A stretch of DNA of 64,000 nucleotides from Ostrinia nubilalis (taxonomy: Eukaryota > Arthropoda > Insecta > Lepidoptera > Crambidae): positions 377,001 through 441,000 of the forward strand of contig NC_087111.1 in the NCBI RefSeq assembly GCF_963855985.1, read 5' to 3'. This document shows, one piece after another, positions 11,360-23,900 of the stretch; the stretch's first letter is position 1; every line of letters starts with the position of its first letter. Position numbers and translations under genes: made by a program. Under the pieces are notes generated by a model. It searched no databases. It had not been told where the DNA came from and was given only the letters and a program-made list of their open reading frames with translations.

Positions 11360-12768
11360 TTAACCCATTAGAGGTCAAACACAAAGTACTAATATATTTC
11401 AAATTTTTTCTTTATTTTCATATTGAAATCAGAGCAAAAAAACACAAAATACAAGAAAATTCTGAAAAAAAGTTGTTTTCATGAAATTACAGGGGTGTAC
11501 TCAATTGGGTACAATGACCTCCTAGGTATGCAAATTTTCAAAATGCGCCTTTTCGACAAAAAGTGTTTAAAGGGACTTCTTACACTGCCAACGCACTGTT
11601 AAATGACAGAGAACATACCCCAGCTCTTTTTCAGTTTTGATGGGATATTTTCCAACTCCATTTTGAAGAAAAGCCATCAACTATTGGTACAGCCGGACGC
11701 ATTTTCTTTGTTTATTTAGCATATCTTTTCATCTAGTGACCAGTAAAGTATAGTACATAGTCTAGGTAGCTTGTGGTACTCAGATAGTACCAAAACCGCT
11801 AAATAGGGCTTTATAGGAATCCCAAGTATATTGTGTTGATTGGATACTGATATGATTATAGCCAATAGAAATATCATAATGATAATGAGAAGCATCGTAG
11901 TTATCTATTGGATATAATAATATTATTATAGTCAGTTTTTTTTTTCAAATACTGTGCAAGTTTGAGGCCCTTCAGCTCTTCACAAAATATAGGAAACTTA
12001 TCACCACAGACTTCGGAAGTATCTACAGCGATTGAAGAATTATGACTTTTGATTGGGTGCGGATTTGTGGGAACCTATCGTCTTCTTTTTCACGCCAGCG
12101 GTTCATTATCACTGGCGTCCTATAAACTGCCTTTGCTGCCACTATCCCTTCTGTTCATAAATACCCTTTAGTACGTCTTTCGGTATGAAAAACGTCGCCA
12201 TATCCTCTTTTTCAGTCAACGCACTTGTATCAGGTGGTATAATTATTAGCCAAAATACATTCATCGTCATAACTATCCTGTAAAACGGCTCCAATAATGT
12301 CTTCAAGTCCCTTTTAGCTCTTTTGAGCTGTAAAATGTTGCGAAAGAGCAAAAAATAAATACAGTTTTTTTACTTACGCATGTTGTCATTGTACCCAACC
12401 GAGTACAGTAACTTTTATATGACCCTAGTTTTATTTGAGATGTAAATATTATGTTATATTGTGCTTTATAACCTACCCTGATATGTATTTTAAAGTAATT
12501 AAATAAAAAAAAGAACTTGTGAGCAGTAATTGTTATGAAAAAATCAAAAAATAAACACCTACCCCCACTATGTTTCAGTGACACAACTTCAACTGATACT
12601 TTTTATCAAAAAAAGTCCCACTACCCGCGTTATTGTTGTCAATATACTTTAATAGTATTATGATGAAGTAAAATAACAAGTCTACCCATGTTAATTTTGT
12701 GAGATTTGCAATTGACACGTAAAAATATAGCTGTACCCATTTGAGTACAGTGACCTCTAATGGGTTAA
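11360..12768. mobile_element. piggyBac-like non-autonomous element
   Basis: The element is bounded by TTAA on both sides (11360-11363 and 12765-12768), with terminal inverted repeats CCCATTAGAGGTCA and TGACCTCTAATGGG. TTAA target sites and CCC/GGG ends are the hallmark of piggyBac elements. Subterminal inverted copies of GTACTCAATTGGGTACAATGACC (left, ~11497) and GTACCCATTTGAGTACAGTGACC (right, ~12733) lie inside, with a third related block near 12389. The 1.4-kb interior has a few short minus-strand frames (12142-12351, 12303-12584) but no intact transposase with its DDD residues, so it is non-autonomous. Confidence 0.8.
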
Positions 12769-14007
12769 GGTGATAAACATTAGCACGAAATAGGCTAAAC
12801 GCTTTGAACGCGTTTCAATTAAAGATTTGATATAAAAATTACAGGTATTACGTTCAATTACATGTAATTGAATTATATCATGAAAGCATGCCCCTCTATC
12901 ATTATTAAATCGATTTAATGATGACACGTATTAAAAAATATTTTTTTTTATAAATGTGTGATAATTCATCAGGGTTTGTTTAAGAATATTGGGGCGTTTG
13001 AATTGATATCAATTTTATAGTTATTTTTTGAAATTTAAAATAACTTTTGAAAATAATAACTTATTCATACATAACAGTCATAAGCAACATTTTATACTTT
13101 TAGTTTAGTGGTCCAGTGACTATGCAACAACAAGTTAACATTATTTTATCTTCGGAGAATTCAACGTTTCAACGTATCTTAACATAGTTAATTTTACACG
13201 CACAGTCATAAAAATGTTAAGAAACTTGTCACATAAAACTCTCTACATTCAAGTTATTTACACTCAAAAGTGTGAACTTATGGTCGAGTCGAAGAAGCAG
13301 GTATGCCCAAAAACTGGATTTCGGAGAAAGTGTCCCGACCGGTCGCTCTCCCGACACTCCGTCTGGGACGTGGGTGACGGTGCAACATTGTTGGAAAATA
13401 TTGACATCATGGATCTTAATTACATTCATTACTCATTATCGCAGCTTCTATTTGATCAAATGGTATGAAATGGGCTTATTTAATATTTAAATAGCCTTAC
13501 GGTGTAGGGGTACTAACAATAAGCTTAGAACTTATGTGATGTATTATAATACTCGTAGTTAGCTGCTCTTATGCAATTTCATTTACTAACTTTGTTAACT
13601 TAGAGAAGATAAAAATAATTTAAGTATTTTTATCTTGAAAAAATAACTCGCAACTTTTACAAAATTTTAGTGATGCTAACAGCAATATGCAGTAACAAAA
13701 ACAGCGTTTCTATTTCGACCTTTTTAATTTACGTTTTTATTGTTGTTTCCTTTGTTTAACGATTACGAAATCGAATGTAAGCGTTGAAATCGTTTGATTT
13801 GCGTGAAGTGAGTCTAACTGAATCACGTCCTCAGAAAAGTCCGGATGGCAAATTTCTCGATTTTTGACTTACGTGATTGCACGTGCTTGCCACTCTTTCA
13901 GGAATGTTGTCTAAAATCGTTTTAAAATAATAACATTTAATTTTAGCTGGAAAATAATTATCCAACCAGCATTTAGTCTACCACGATATTAATTTCAATC
14001 AAAAATC
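12769..14007. other. AT-rich non-coding stretch
   Basis: No gene is recognised. A locally GC-richer patch at about 13290-13385 (GTCCCGACCGGTCGCTCTCC) carries short frames on both strands but no splice-site context or family similarity. Confidence 0.5.
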
Positions 14008-14127
14008 TAAAATATTTATTCAGTTTAGACCACAAGTGGTACTTATGAACGTCAAAATATAGTAAATAATAAAAAAAGAAAAGGTAGCCCATAAGGGGCA
14101 CTTTACATGTCTCCTTATCTTTTGGCC
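14008..14127 (-). mobile_element. LINE 3'-tail fragment (family C)
   Basis: TTTATTCAGTTTAGACCACA, AGTGGTACTTATGAACGTCA and AGGTAGCCCATAAGGGGCAC are the reverse complement of the longer + strand copy at 62411-62612. A shorter copy lies at 48375-48440. Confidence 0.75.
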
Positions 14128-14139
14128 TTATGTCTAATA

Positions 14140-14376
14140 CAGCGGTTCCCAAACTTATTTAGTCTACTGCCCACTTTGAGAATGAATTATTTTTTAGCGG
14201 CCCCCATTTTTGTAGACAAGAGTCGAGCTCAGTCGGTGTCTAAGAGTCCTCCTAGTAGATGACGCCTCCCAAGCCTCTGCACAACGTCCCGATTTTTTTT
14301 TCTGGGTCTCTTACCGCCCTCCTTTAAGCCTGCAGCGCCCACAAGGGGGCGTTATCGCCCACTTTGGGAAAGACTG
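14140..14376. mobile_element. hAT-type MITE with perfect 8-bp duplication
   Basis: The termini CAGCGGTTCCCAAA and TTTGGGAAAGACTG are inverted. The octamer GTCTAATA flanks both ends exactly (14132-14139 and 14377-14384). Non-coding and C-rich inside. Same family as 1139-1344. Confidence 0.85.
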
Positions 14377-14768
14377 GTCTAATATAAGAGGTTCTTTTAA
14401 TTTACTTTTGCGCAGTCGTAACAATCAACCCGATAGAGTATGAAGATGCAAATTAATATAAGTGTCAGTTAATCGTAAAAAAAAAACGCCGACTCAATCA
14501 TGCTAGTAATACAAACAAACAACTTTTCGTTATGGTTATTAAGAGATCGTATCTTGTAGGCAGCGAAAATGGCTCCCACGATATTTATAAAGAAATTAAA
14601 AGGAATAATGATAATGATGTTGCTATCATTAATTACGATCGTTATTAGACAAACACAATAAAGACGTTCGTCTTTCTCATAAGATTGCTGTAACAAGCAT
14701 ACACGAGTAATTCAGATTCGCAATCAAAAAACCGTTAATTACAGTTAAAACAAAACGTCATTTGTCAA

Positions 14769-14769
14769 G

Positions 14770-14800
<31 letters not shown>

Positions 14801-14880
14801 ATTTTTTATTTATCTCTCACACACATAACATCAATTACATTGATTGATATTTACATTTAAGATGTTACACAATATTTATA
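14769..14880 (-). repeat. (AAAT)n microsatellite with LINE/SINE-like tail
   Basis: A run of about eight AAAT units is followed by TTTTTTATTTATCTCTCACA and AT-rich sequence. This looks like the tail of a reversed retroelement, but too little remains to classify it. Confidence 0.55.
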
Positions 14881-14885
14881 TTTAA

Positions 14886-15086
14886 CTAGCTGACCCGGCG
14901 AACTTTGTTCCGCCTAAATGGCAATAAATAAACAGACTTTTTTTTTAATTTCGAACGGGACAAAAAGTATCCTATGTCCTTCTCCTGGCTCTAAACTACC
15001 TCCCTGACAATTTTCAGCTAAATCGGTTCAGCCGTTCTTGAGTTATAAGTGGAGTAACTAACACGACTTTCTTTTATATATATAGA
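14886..15086 (-). mobile_element. Helitron-like element (minus strand)
   Basis: On the minus strand it begins TCTATATATATAAAAG and ends GGGTCAGCTAG. The last CTAG is followed by T and the first TC is preceded by A, the A^T insertion site of Helitrons. It includes the family's TTTCAGCTAAATCGGTTCAGCC-like block in reverse (15000-15040). Confidence 0.75.
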
Positions 15087-15599
15087 TTAATTAATCCTTA
15101 ATTATGCTACACTGTGTGTGAGAGACCGGAGCCTGAGATGAGACGATGAGTAACGATGAGAGTAGACATTTTTTCGAAGTTATTAAGATGTAGGCAATAA
15201 CTTTTTTTGAATTAGGTATGTATCTATAATATTATGTATAATAATTGATCCATTATATTAATAAAGACATGGCTTAATTATTCATTAGCTCTTTTGAATA
15301 CATTTGAGACTGAAAGTTGAATTCTCATGTTTGGAAAAAAGCGAAGTGATAAAATTACACATTCACTTCTTACTTTGGGAAACAAATCGATTATGATATC
15401 GTTGAATAATAATATGATATTGTCTAATAAGTTCCCACAAACTTATAAATAATTTGTATGTTTTTTAATGTTTTAGGCTTAAACCGTAACTATGAAATAA
15501 AAATTTGTCTAGAATGGCTTCATAGCGAAAGGACCTGCTAAATTGTGACCGTGTCTCTTCTGTGTAATTCTTTCATTCCTAGTTTTGTGTGTACAATTA

Positions 15600-15740
15600 A
15601 CGTATTCACAAACGATGCTTGCTTAAAGAAAGCAGCAAATCGAACGCACAGCGTTGAATAGAGCTCTCTGATTGATTCGTGTGTCACCCTGTGCATCCAC
15701 GCGCACTGTGAGACTTCATAGTAATGTTTGTGAATACGGG
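15600..15740. repeat. Inverted-repeat element GTATTCACAAAC
   Basis: CGTATTCACAAACGATGCTT at the left is mirrored by AGTAATGTTTGTGAATACG at the right, about 140 bp apart, suggesting a small MITE. The adjacent 15741-16838 and 16957-17767 contain no recognised gene. Confidence 0.5.
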
Positions 15741-16838
15741 CGTCAATGTCTGTCTATGTATCTATTATTTTCCTATTGTGAACCTGGATTAATAGCAAGT
15801 CACCCGGTTACTTGATCATTTGCTTTATCTTATCATCACTCCATATTATTTCCGTTTTAACGGAATTCCTAGTCAAAAAACTGTCCCACTTCATACGCCA
15901 CAATGGTTGGGAACCGGCCTGTTAACTGTGCACTGTGACCGTTGCTGCACTCGTTTGCTTTTTGTTTTAATTATTGTGCGAGAACAGATGGATTGTGATT
16001 TGGCCCGAGCTGGCAGTTGGCACATAGTTCCGAGTGGGTGAGAACTTAAAAACTGGATACTATTGATACTATGTACATGTACATGTCAAATTTGGCACGC
16101 TCTTTTCGGAACACTCTGTATAAGAGTGCGTCGCAAGAGGAACATGCAAGGCCTTTAGTGGGCTAACGAATTTTGCACGTAGGAATAGGCCTTTTTCTTT
16201 AATATTTTAACAAATAAAAATAAAATAAATGCGCCATAAACTAATAGAGTTTGGGAAACTGTTGAGCTAAAATATAAATTCAGAGTGCTATTTGAGACTA
16301 CATAATTTTGGGTATAAGAACTATAAGAAAACTTTTAGTGAAACATTTTCAATTATTGCGGTCGCTCTTGTTAGAAAAGAAAATATCATACATAAATGTA
16401 AATGTGTATTTCAGAATTCTATCCTATTATTTCCTGAAGGATTCTTTAAATAAGTTGCAAAAATTAATGTTTACAACAATTATTATTGCAGTTGTTAAAT
16501 GTTTTAAAATGCACTTTCAATTCCTGTTTTACTACATGCATTTAACTGGTTTTTAGTTCACAATGATTTTATCAACATGCTGTAAACCTTAAAAGATAAG
16601 TAAATCTTTCTAAACATACAATTAAAAGGTTAATCAGACTGTCCCATCACACCATAATAGGACTGTAGCAATCGAGACCACACCATGACAGAGGGCACAA
16701 TTATTGTGGTCATAGCTCCACAGAGCCACAGTAAAATGATGACAGTAGAATAAGTCAAGCCTTCTTTACAAATATCTTTGTCCAGATCAGTGCGTATTAC
16801 ATAAAGATGAGGTAAGTACCTATTGAGACAAGTCACTA

Positions 16839-16956
16839 ATGCCCGTTTTTACCATCAATTCCTAATTTTTAAGTGACCCCTATGGTAACAAATAACAGGA
16901 ATTTTGTTTACATAGGGGACACTTAAAAATTAGGGATTGATGGTGAAAACGGGCAT
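16839..16956. mobile_element. MITE family ATGCCCGTTTTCACC (copy 2)
   Basis: A complete ~118-bp hairpin: ATGCCCGTTTTTACCATCAA at the left and TTGATGGTGAAAACGGGCAT at the right, around a loop containing AATAACAGGAATTTTG. Confidence 0.85.
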
Positions 16957-17767
16957 AAAACACACATGTTTGTCCCATGACAGAAGATATTTTATGGTTA
17001 TGTTGCCATTCTTACCACTATTTGTACAAGGGGTAGAGAAAGACGAATGTATAAAAAACTGGTTCAAATAAGTCGCCGCACGGGTTTTGTTCGCTGATCC
17101 TACTTTAAGAACCGTTGGTCTTTTGTATAAATATGAAAGAAAGAGAAAGAAGAAAGAAAGAAAATAACTTTATTTTGGCAACAACAGATTCAGGCAATAA
17201 AGACATACACAAAAAAAAAACTAAGTTGCCAGAAAAGGTCACCCAATCAGTAATATCTTGACAATATACAGACAGTATGATACACACCTACTTTGTATGA
17301 TTGCGAATTTAAACCCATTACGAAAGAATTTAACTACTTAATCCCTTTTAGTGTGGTGCCTTACCTAATGTCTTCCAATTAACGGCCATGTACCTGGTAA
17401 TTACTACTGTGAAGTTTGTGTAGGTAATTGGGAAGGAAATACTTGAACGTGAGACACTAGTTGCTCATTGAGAAGAAAAATTAAAGTTAAACCACTACTT
17501 TGTAAATTAGGATAACATTTTCGGAAATGAAAGTTAGTGATTAAGATTTAATTTTAAAACACTCGGGTTCCAGAATGATCCTATTCAGACCGCCAAGAAA
17601 CATTGGAAATTAAATGACTTGATGATGAATACAAAACCATTATCCCGATATGACCGCCTTAGTTGTGCCCTATTTGTTGTATGTGCTTATTTCTTTCTCT
17701 TATCTTGTATTGTGTGGTGTAGAATAAAGTGTGTTCTATCTATTTCAACCCCTATTTTTCTCCTCAG

Positions 17768-17970
17768 ACTGATATCCCTGGAGATCGCCCCCCGACCTGA
17801 GGTCCAATGCGAGGCAGTAGCATGGCGACTGGTGGGGCTACTCGGCAGCGACCAGGGCTCCGGCCTACGGGCCAGGACAGCCCGGCTGGCGGGGGCGCTG
17901 GTCAACTACATGCCTGAGGCGAGGGATGCCGTGGACTCGAGGAGGAGGCAGCTTGATGCTGCTGTACAGG
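17768..17970 (+). CDS. MIEAP-like gene, first visible exon
   Basis: The acceptor follows a good pyrimidine tract (CCCCTATTTTTCTCCTCAG). It encodes LISLEIAPRPEVQCEAVAW and then LAGALVNYMPEARDAVDSRR. The donor is G|GTAAGATA after one base of a codon. The first base completes a codon begun in an unseen upstream exon. The 3' two-thirds of this exon is copied eight times downstream. Confidence 0.8.
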
Positions 17971-20900
17971 GTAAGATAACCAAGGAGCTACGTCCACAAA
18001 ATTTGTTACATTTCGAATGGGACCATGGGAAGCGACTAGGAGTCTTGGATGCCGGCTAGGACGGCCAGGCTGGCGGGGGCGTTGGTCAACTACATGCCTG
18101 AGGCGAGGGATACCGTGGACTCGAAAAGGAGGCAGCTTGATGCTGCTGTTCAGGGTAAGATAACCAAGGGACCTACTCCCAAAAAATTTGTTACGTTTCG
18201 ACTGTGACCATGGGAAGCGACCAGGGATCGGGGCTGCGGGCCAGGACAGCTCGGCTGGCGGGGGCGCTGGTCAACTACATGCCTGAGGCGAGGGATGCCG
18301 TGGACTCGAGGAGGAGGCAGCTTGATGCTGCTGTTCAGGGTGAGATAACCAGGGAGCTACGTCCACAAATTTTGTTACTTTTTGACTGTGACCATGGGAA
18401 GCAATCAGGGATCAGGGCTGCGGGCCAGGACGGCCAGGCTGGCGGGGGCGTTGGTCAACTACATGCCTGAGGCGAGGGATACCGTGGACTCGAAGAGGAG
18501 GCAGCTTGATGCTGCTGTTCAGGGTAAGATAACCAGGAGAACTACTCCCAAAAATTTTGTTACGTTTCGACTGTGACCATGGAAGCGACCAGGGCTTAGG
18601 GTAGCGAGCCAGAACTCCCAGGCTGGCGGGAGCGCTGGTCAACTACATGCCTGAGGCGAGGGATACCGTGGACTCGAGGAGGAGACAGCTTGATGCTGCT
18701 GCTTTTCAGGGTGAGATAACCAAGGAGTTACGTCCACAAATTATGTACTTTTTGACTGTGACCATGGGAAGCGATCAGGGCTGAGGGTTGCGGGTCAGGA
18801 TGGCCAGGATGGCGGGGGCGCTGGTCAACTACATGCCTGAGGCCAGAGATGCCGTGGACTCGAGGAGGAGGCAGCTTGATGCTGCTATTCAGGGTGAGAT
18901 AACCAAGAAGCTACGTCCACTTGTTACGTTTCGACTATGACCATGGGAAGCGACCAGGGTTTCGGGCTGCGGGCCAGGACAGCCCGGCTGGCGGGGGCGC
19001 TGGTCAACTACATGCCTGAGGCGAGGGATGCCGTGGATTCGAGGAGGAGGCAGCTTGATGCTGCTGTTCAGGGTGAGATAACCAAGAAGCTACGTCCACT
19101 TGTTACGTTTCGACTATGACCATGGGAAGCGACCAGGGCTCAGGGTTACGGTCCAGGACGGCCAGCCTGGCGGGGGCGCTGGTCAACTACATGCCTGAAG
19201 CCAGGGATGCTGTCGACGCGAGGAGTAGGCAGCTTGATGCTGCTGTTCAGGGTGAAATAAACAGGGGAACTACTCTCAAAAATTTTGTTACGTTTTGAAT
19301 GGGACCATGGGAAGCGACCAGGGATTAGAGCTGCGGTCCAGGACTGCCCGGCTGGCGGGGGCGCTGGTCAACTACATACCTAAGGCGAGGGATGCCCTGG
19401 ACTTGAGGAGGAGGCAGCTTGGTGCTGCTGTTCAGGGTAAGATAACCAGGGGAACTACACCCAAAAATTTTGATGCGTTTTGAACTTTCGAATGGGTACC
19501 ATTATCTCTTTAACGCAAAGCGATATGCCAGCATGAGCAACAGAGACAGAACAAAAACTACGTAAACGACGTCACGAAGTAGACCTGCATTGTATGAATG
19601 GCTTTGCTAGTGGCTAGAGAGTTGGACTATTAAATGGAATACAAAAACTGAGTAATCTCATTACGCAATTGTTTTTAATTTGATTAGGATATTGCTTCAG
19701 ATGGAATGATGCTTTACTGAATAAAATTGCCCGCAAAAGAGGCCCTAAAAAGAGTTCTTAATTATTTTCATGTTAAAGTTAAAGCTGGATAAATAATAAA
19801 TAACCTCTTGAGAATGCCTGCAAGTTTAAATTAAACTTTCAAGATTTAGCTCATTTTCATTTAGACATATTTCCCATACTGAAACTGTCATTAAGCCAAA
19901 CTTATTCTTCAGTCAAAAATAAAACTGATGATCGAAAAATCTGCCCTAAAAGTATTTTAAGTCTCAATATCAGACACAAATCGGCTTCCTCAACAAAACA
20001 ATATTCACATCGTTCTTATCTAACATACCGTTGCATAACAACACAATAATTTGCGTACAAGGTTCCCATATAAAGGTCGCAGCTTAAAAACGCATCAGGG
20101 CAGATGCATCTGATGGTACATCTACCTGGGAACATAACCGTGGACGCGCATCTAATGCCCCATTTCCTTTGACCATGATAAGTATAACTGAACACTTTTT
20201 ACTTGTAATTTCAACTTTAAGCCCATAGCTATAAAACACTAGTATTTGCTGCTCAGCGATTTGATAAGATGGCTTCCTTTAATTTCCTTTCTAGATTGAG
20301 CATCTGAGTGATGTTTATATCTCGTGAATGATGATTCAAGTTCGTTTATACTAATTTTAAATCTGATGGAAAGATAATTTGAGCGTAGGTTATGTTTACA
20401 TCCGGAGACTGACCGTGCTTCTGTAGAAATATGATTTTATTCAGCCAATGAACACTGGGAAAACTAAAAGACATTGCTTAGCTCCAAGTTTCCCTACGTG
20501 ATCGAATCAGAAATGACGAGATCCGTAGGAGAACCAGAGTGACTGACATAGCCCACAGAATCGCTAAAATCAAGTGGCAGTGGGCGGGGCACATAGCTCG
20601 TAGAGCTGATGGCCGCTGGGGCAGGAAAGTTCTTGAGTGGCGACCACGAGTTGGAAGACGTAGCGTGGGCAGGCCTCCCACTAGGTGGACCGACGATCTG
20701 GTGAAGGTCGCGGGAGGTGTCTGGATGCAAGCGGCGCAGGACCGGGCTTTGTAGAAATCTTTGGGGGGGGCCTTTATCCAGCAGTGGACATCTTTCGGCT
20801 GAAACGAACGAACGAAAGATAGCTTAGTGAAGAAGATAAGTGACAATAGAACAATGGTATCGGTGTTAGTCATTGGGTTTGACATTGGCTTTGAGTTTGG

Positions 20901-23900
20901 GTATGCTCCGAGGAGCGCGGATTCAAACCCCGGCGCCGCTAGATTATTGTGGTGAATCCACTTGTAAAACGTGGGGAATCCACTAGCACAGTGTTTTTCA
21001 ACCTTTTTCATGACACGACCCCCTAGTATAAAAAAATATTTGGCGACCCTATGACTGTTCGCTTTTTTTTCATACATTTTATAATATTACAAAGATGTTT
21101 GTAGGGATCGAATACTTGAATCCATACAACATTTTAATGCAGTTTCATAGTTACTAGAAATCTTTTTTTTTTTTTTTTATAATAATATCTTTGGACAATC
21201 TCACACAGCGCCATCTAGCCCCAAAGTAAGCAATTAATATGCTTGTGTTATGGGTGCTAGCTTAACGGATATACTACTTATATACTTTTTTTTTTAAATA
21301 CATACATATTATACATAGTAACACCCAGACCCGTCACAGAAATTAAAATTCATCATTTCAATTTCTGCCCGGCCGGGAATCGAACCCGGGACCTCTCGGC
21401 ATAGTAGTCCGCTCTGAACCACTACACCAAACGGCCGACAATCTGTTTTTATTAACTAATGTTTTTTTACTGAGGTGGTTTTTACGACCTCTCGCGACCC
21501 CCCTAGAGGCTACCACGAGAGGTAACGGGACTTATTTTTTCCACAAAAAAAAAGATAAAGGCTTGTCCAGCAGGCCTAGAATGCGCGCCGTTTTTACCCA
21601 TACATTTTGTCGATAAAGATGATATCATAGCGTGAATCCTAGCCCAATAGGGGTTAGCTAGTGGGGAAACTTTTTTTCTCCACTTGAGTAATCTATAAAT
21701 AATGCGCCTATGACATCACATTAGGGCGGGAGTAATAGAAGAATTCTTTCCCAGGGCTGGGCACCCATGGGCTGACGGCGGACGCGACGGGCGCGCTCAT
21801 CTCGCTGCACGTAGCCATGAAGAACGAGCTGCAGAGGCACGTCGAGGTCTACAAGCAGGCGCTGCACAAGCTGGATGAGCTGGTAGGTCTAATTACACCC
21901 GTAGATTGCTAGCATGGATTATTAATAGACAGTGATAGGTAGCGCTGGTAGAGTAAAAGATTATGAGGCGCGTAAAGGCTTCTCATGAGCAAAACGAAAG
22001 AAATGATGAATTTGACTTGAATGCTACGTCATATGACATCTCAGTGATCTGGTAATCGCGGGTAAAATTTTTAAGACAAAGCAATTGTCAAAAATGTCAC
22101 GTAAATTTTTTCCCAATTTGTGATCCTTAGATTGACTTAGTCAGGAGCACATGGTGCTCTTATTAACGTAGTTGTCAGGATATTGTACGAGGAATTCCGA
22201 GGACAACTTTAGATAAATAACAAAGTAGATACTTATGGCGGATCACAAAGAATTAACCCACAGGGTTGTGATCTCAATTGTTACAATACATATTTTCGGA
22301 GAAGCATATCTCAAACTGTGAAGGTCTTCAATTCTTCATAGTTATATTCTCTAGCCAGTTCTTCTCAACACTCCAACAATCCACTCCAAGTCCTCAATCA
22401 ATTGTATATCTCAACCTCTTTCAACAGTCACCAGTGACAGTGAACCAGGACCCAGCGTCGTCATCACATCAACGCCTGCTAGCTCTCTCCCACGCCGACG
22501 TGGAGCGGCGCCTCATCGACAACAAGTCACTGCTCACCATCGTCGACAAGCCAGCATTGAGGCAGCTACCGACGCTGGTGACGGCGCTGGCCCAGCGAGT
22601 GGAGAGCGATAAGGCGGTGCTGGCGTGCGTAGGGCAGATCAAGAGAAGCGATCCGGCTTTGGACCTTAATGACACGCGGTAAGTTTATACTTTAAGCATA
22701 ATTTAAGTACCTTTCATGCTGGCAGTGTCCTGAGAGACCACGAGACAAGCCGAGGGTAAGAGTATACGGCTCGTGTGTTCGCACATGGGGCTGTCTCGCG
22801 AGAGGTTCGGGTAAGTTTGGGCGACAGCTCTCAGACGAGACTTTGACGAGAGTGTACTGCCGGCATACGCCATTATAGAAGGAACATTATACCTTTCAGA
22901 ACGTTGCTTTTGTAGGAACCACCTACCGTGATACCGTCGTTACTCAACGTTGGCAAAAACTTGAGAGCGGTACTTATCAAAGTGGTTAAAATGACCCTTA
23001 CCCTAAGATGTGTATTTTATTTTGAGTAAAATTATCTAGTTAGGAAAATACAAATTATTCCCAATTATGATCATATTCTCTTAACTTCATTTTAATAATG
23101 CAACGAAAATTTTAAATATCGTAAAAGTAGTCATCATTAGAAACTAATTATGAGTACCTAATTCAATGAAAACCACAATAAGATAATTTATTTTAACAGC
23201 TAGCCAAATAAAGCATTTTTGGCTTAGAACCTAATGTAATAAATAATTAAAAACATGAATTTATCAGCAACCCAATGAGCTAAATTGACAACACAAAGTT
23301 TACAACTAACGAAAAACAATAATAAATTACAAATTCTTGCTATCAACAATCTCATGATAACAGACCGTGAAATGACTGGCTCTATTTAAAATATTTATAA
23401 TGATTCACGCTGTTTTATGCGTAATTACTATTTTATATTTCCTAATAAACTCGGGCAGGAAACTGATACCATCTGCTAGGAAGGGGAAGCTAATTTGGAA
23501 TATATTTAAATGTATCTTTATATGTAAGTACATAAAGTTTTACTTCCTAGGTATTTCTAGAAAGGTTTTTTTTTCATAAGCAAAGTTATTTTAATCAAAA
23601 ATACCTGGAATTTTTAATGCTTAATTAGATTTTTATTAGGTAAAAAACTGAAGCATTTTAATGAAATAGGTGAATCATAATTAAGAAATATGTAAATATG
23701 TAATTGTCCTATTTACTAAGGCTGAGTTGCACCACCTTACTTAAACCGTAACCGTAACCATAATCGGTGTTTTTGTATGAAGTTTGACAGACTTTTGACG
23801 TTTGTTAAAGTTAAAGTAAGATGGTGCAACCCAGCCTAAGTAAGTAACTAGAGGAAATGATTCTTTTACCTACTTTGACAGCTAAAATACAAAATGAAAG

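Noticed and set aside
13214..13490. GC-richer patch with frames on both strands
   Set aside because: No splice-site set, no recognisable domain and no partner exons; probably non-coding or a repeat remnant.
18204..19483. Several short + frames repeating LAGALVNYMPEARD
   Set aside because: They are copies of exon 17768-17970 within its intron; most end in the intron-derived part, so they are not separate genes.
21361..21439. tRNA-like sequence with A and B boxes on the minus strand
   Set aside because: It is continuous with a SINE body and poly(A)-like tail and has a second headless copy elsewhere, so it is a SINE promoter head, not a tRNA gene.
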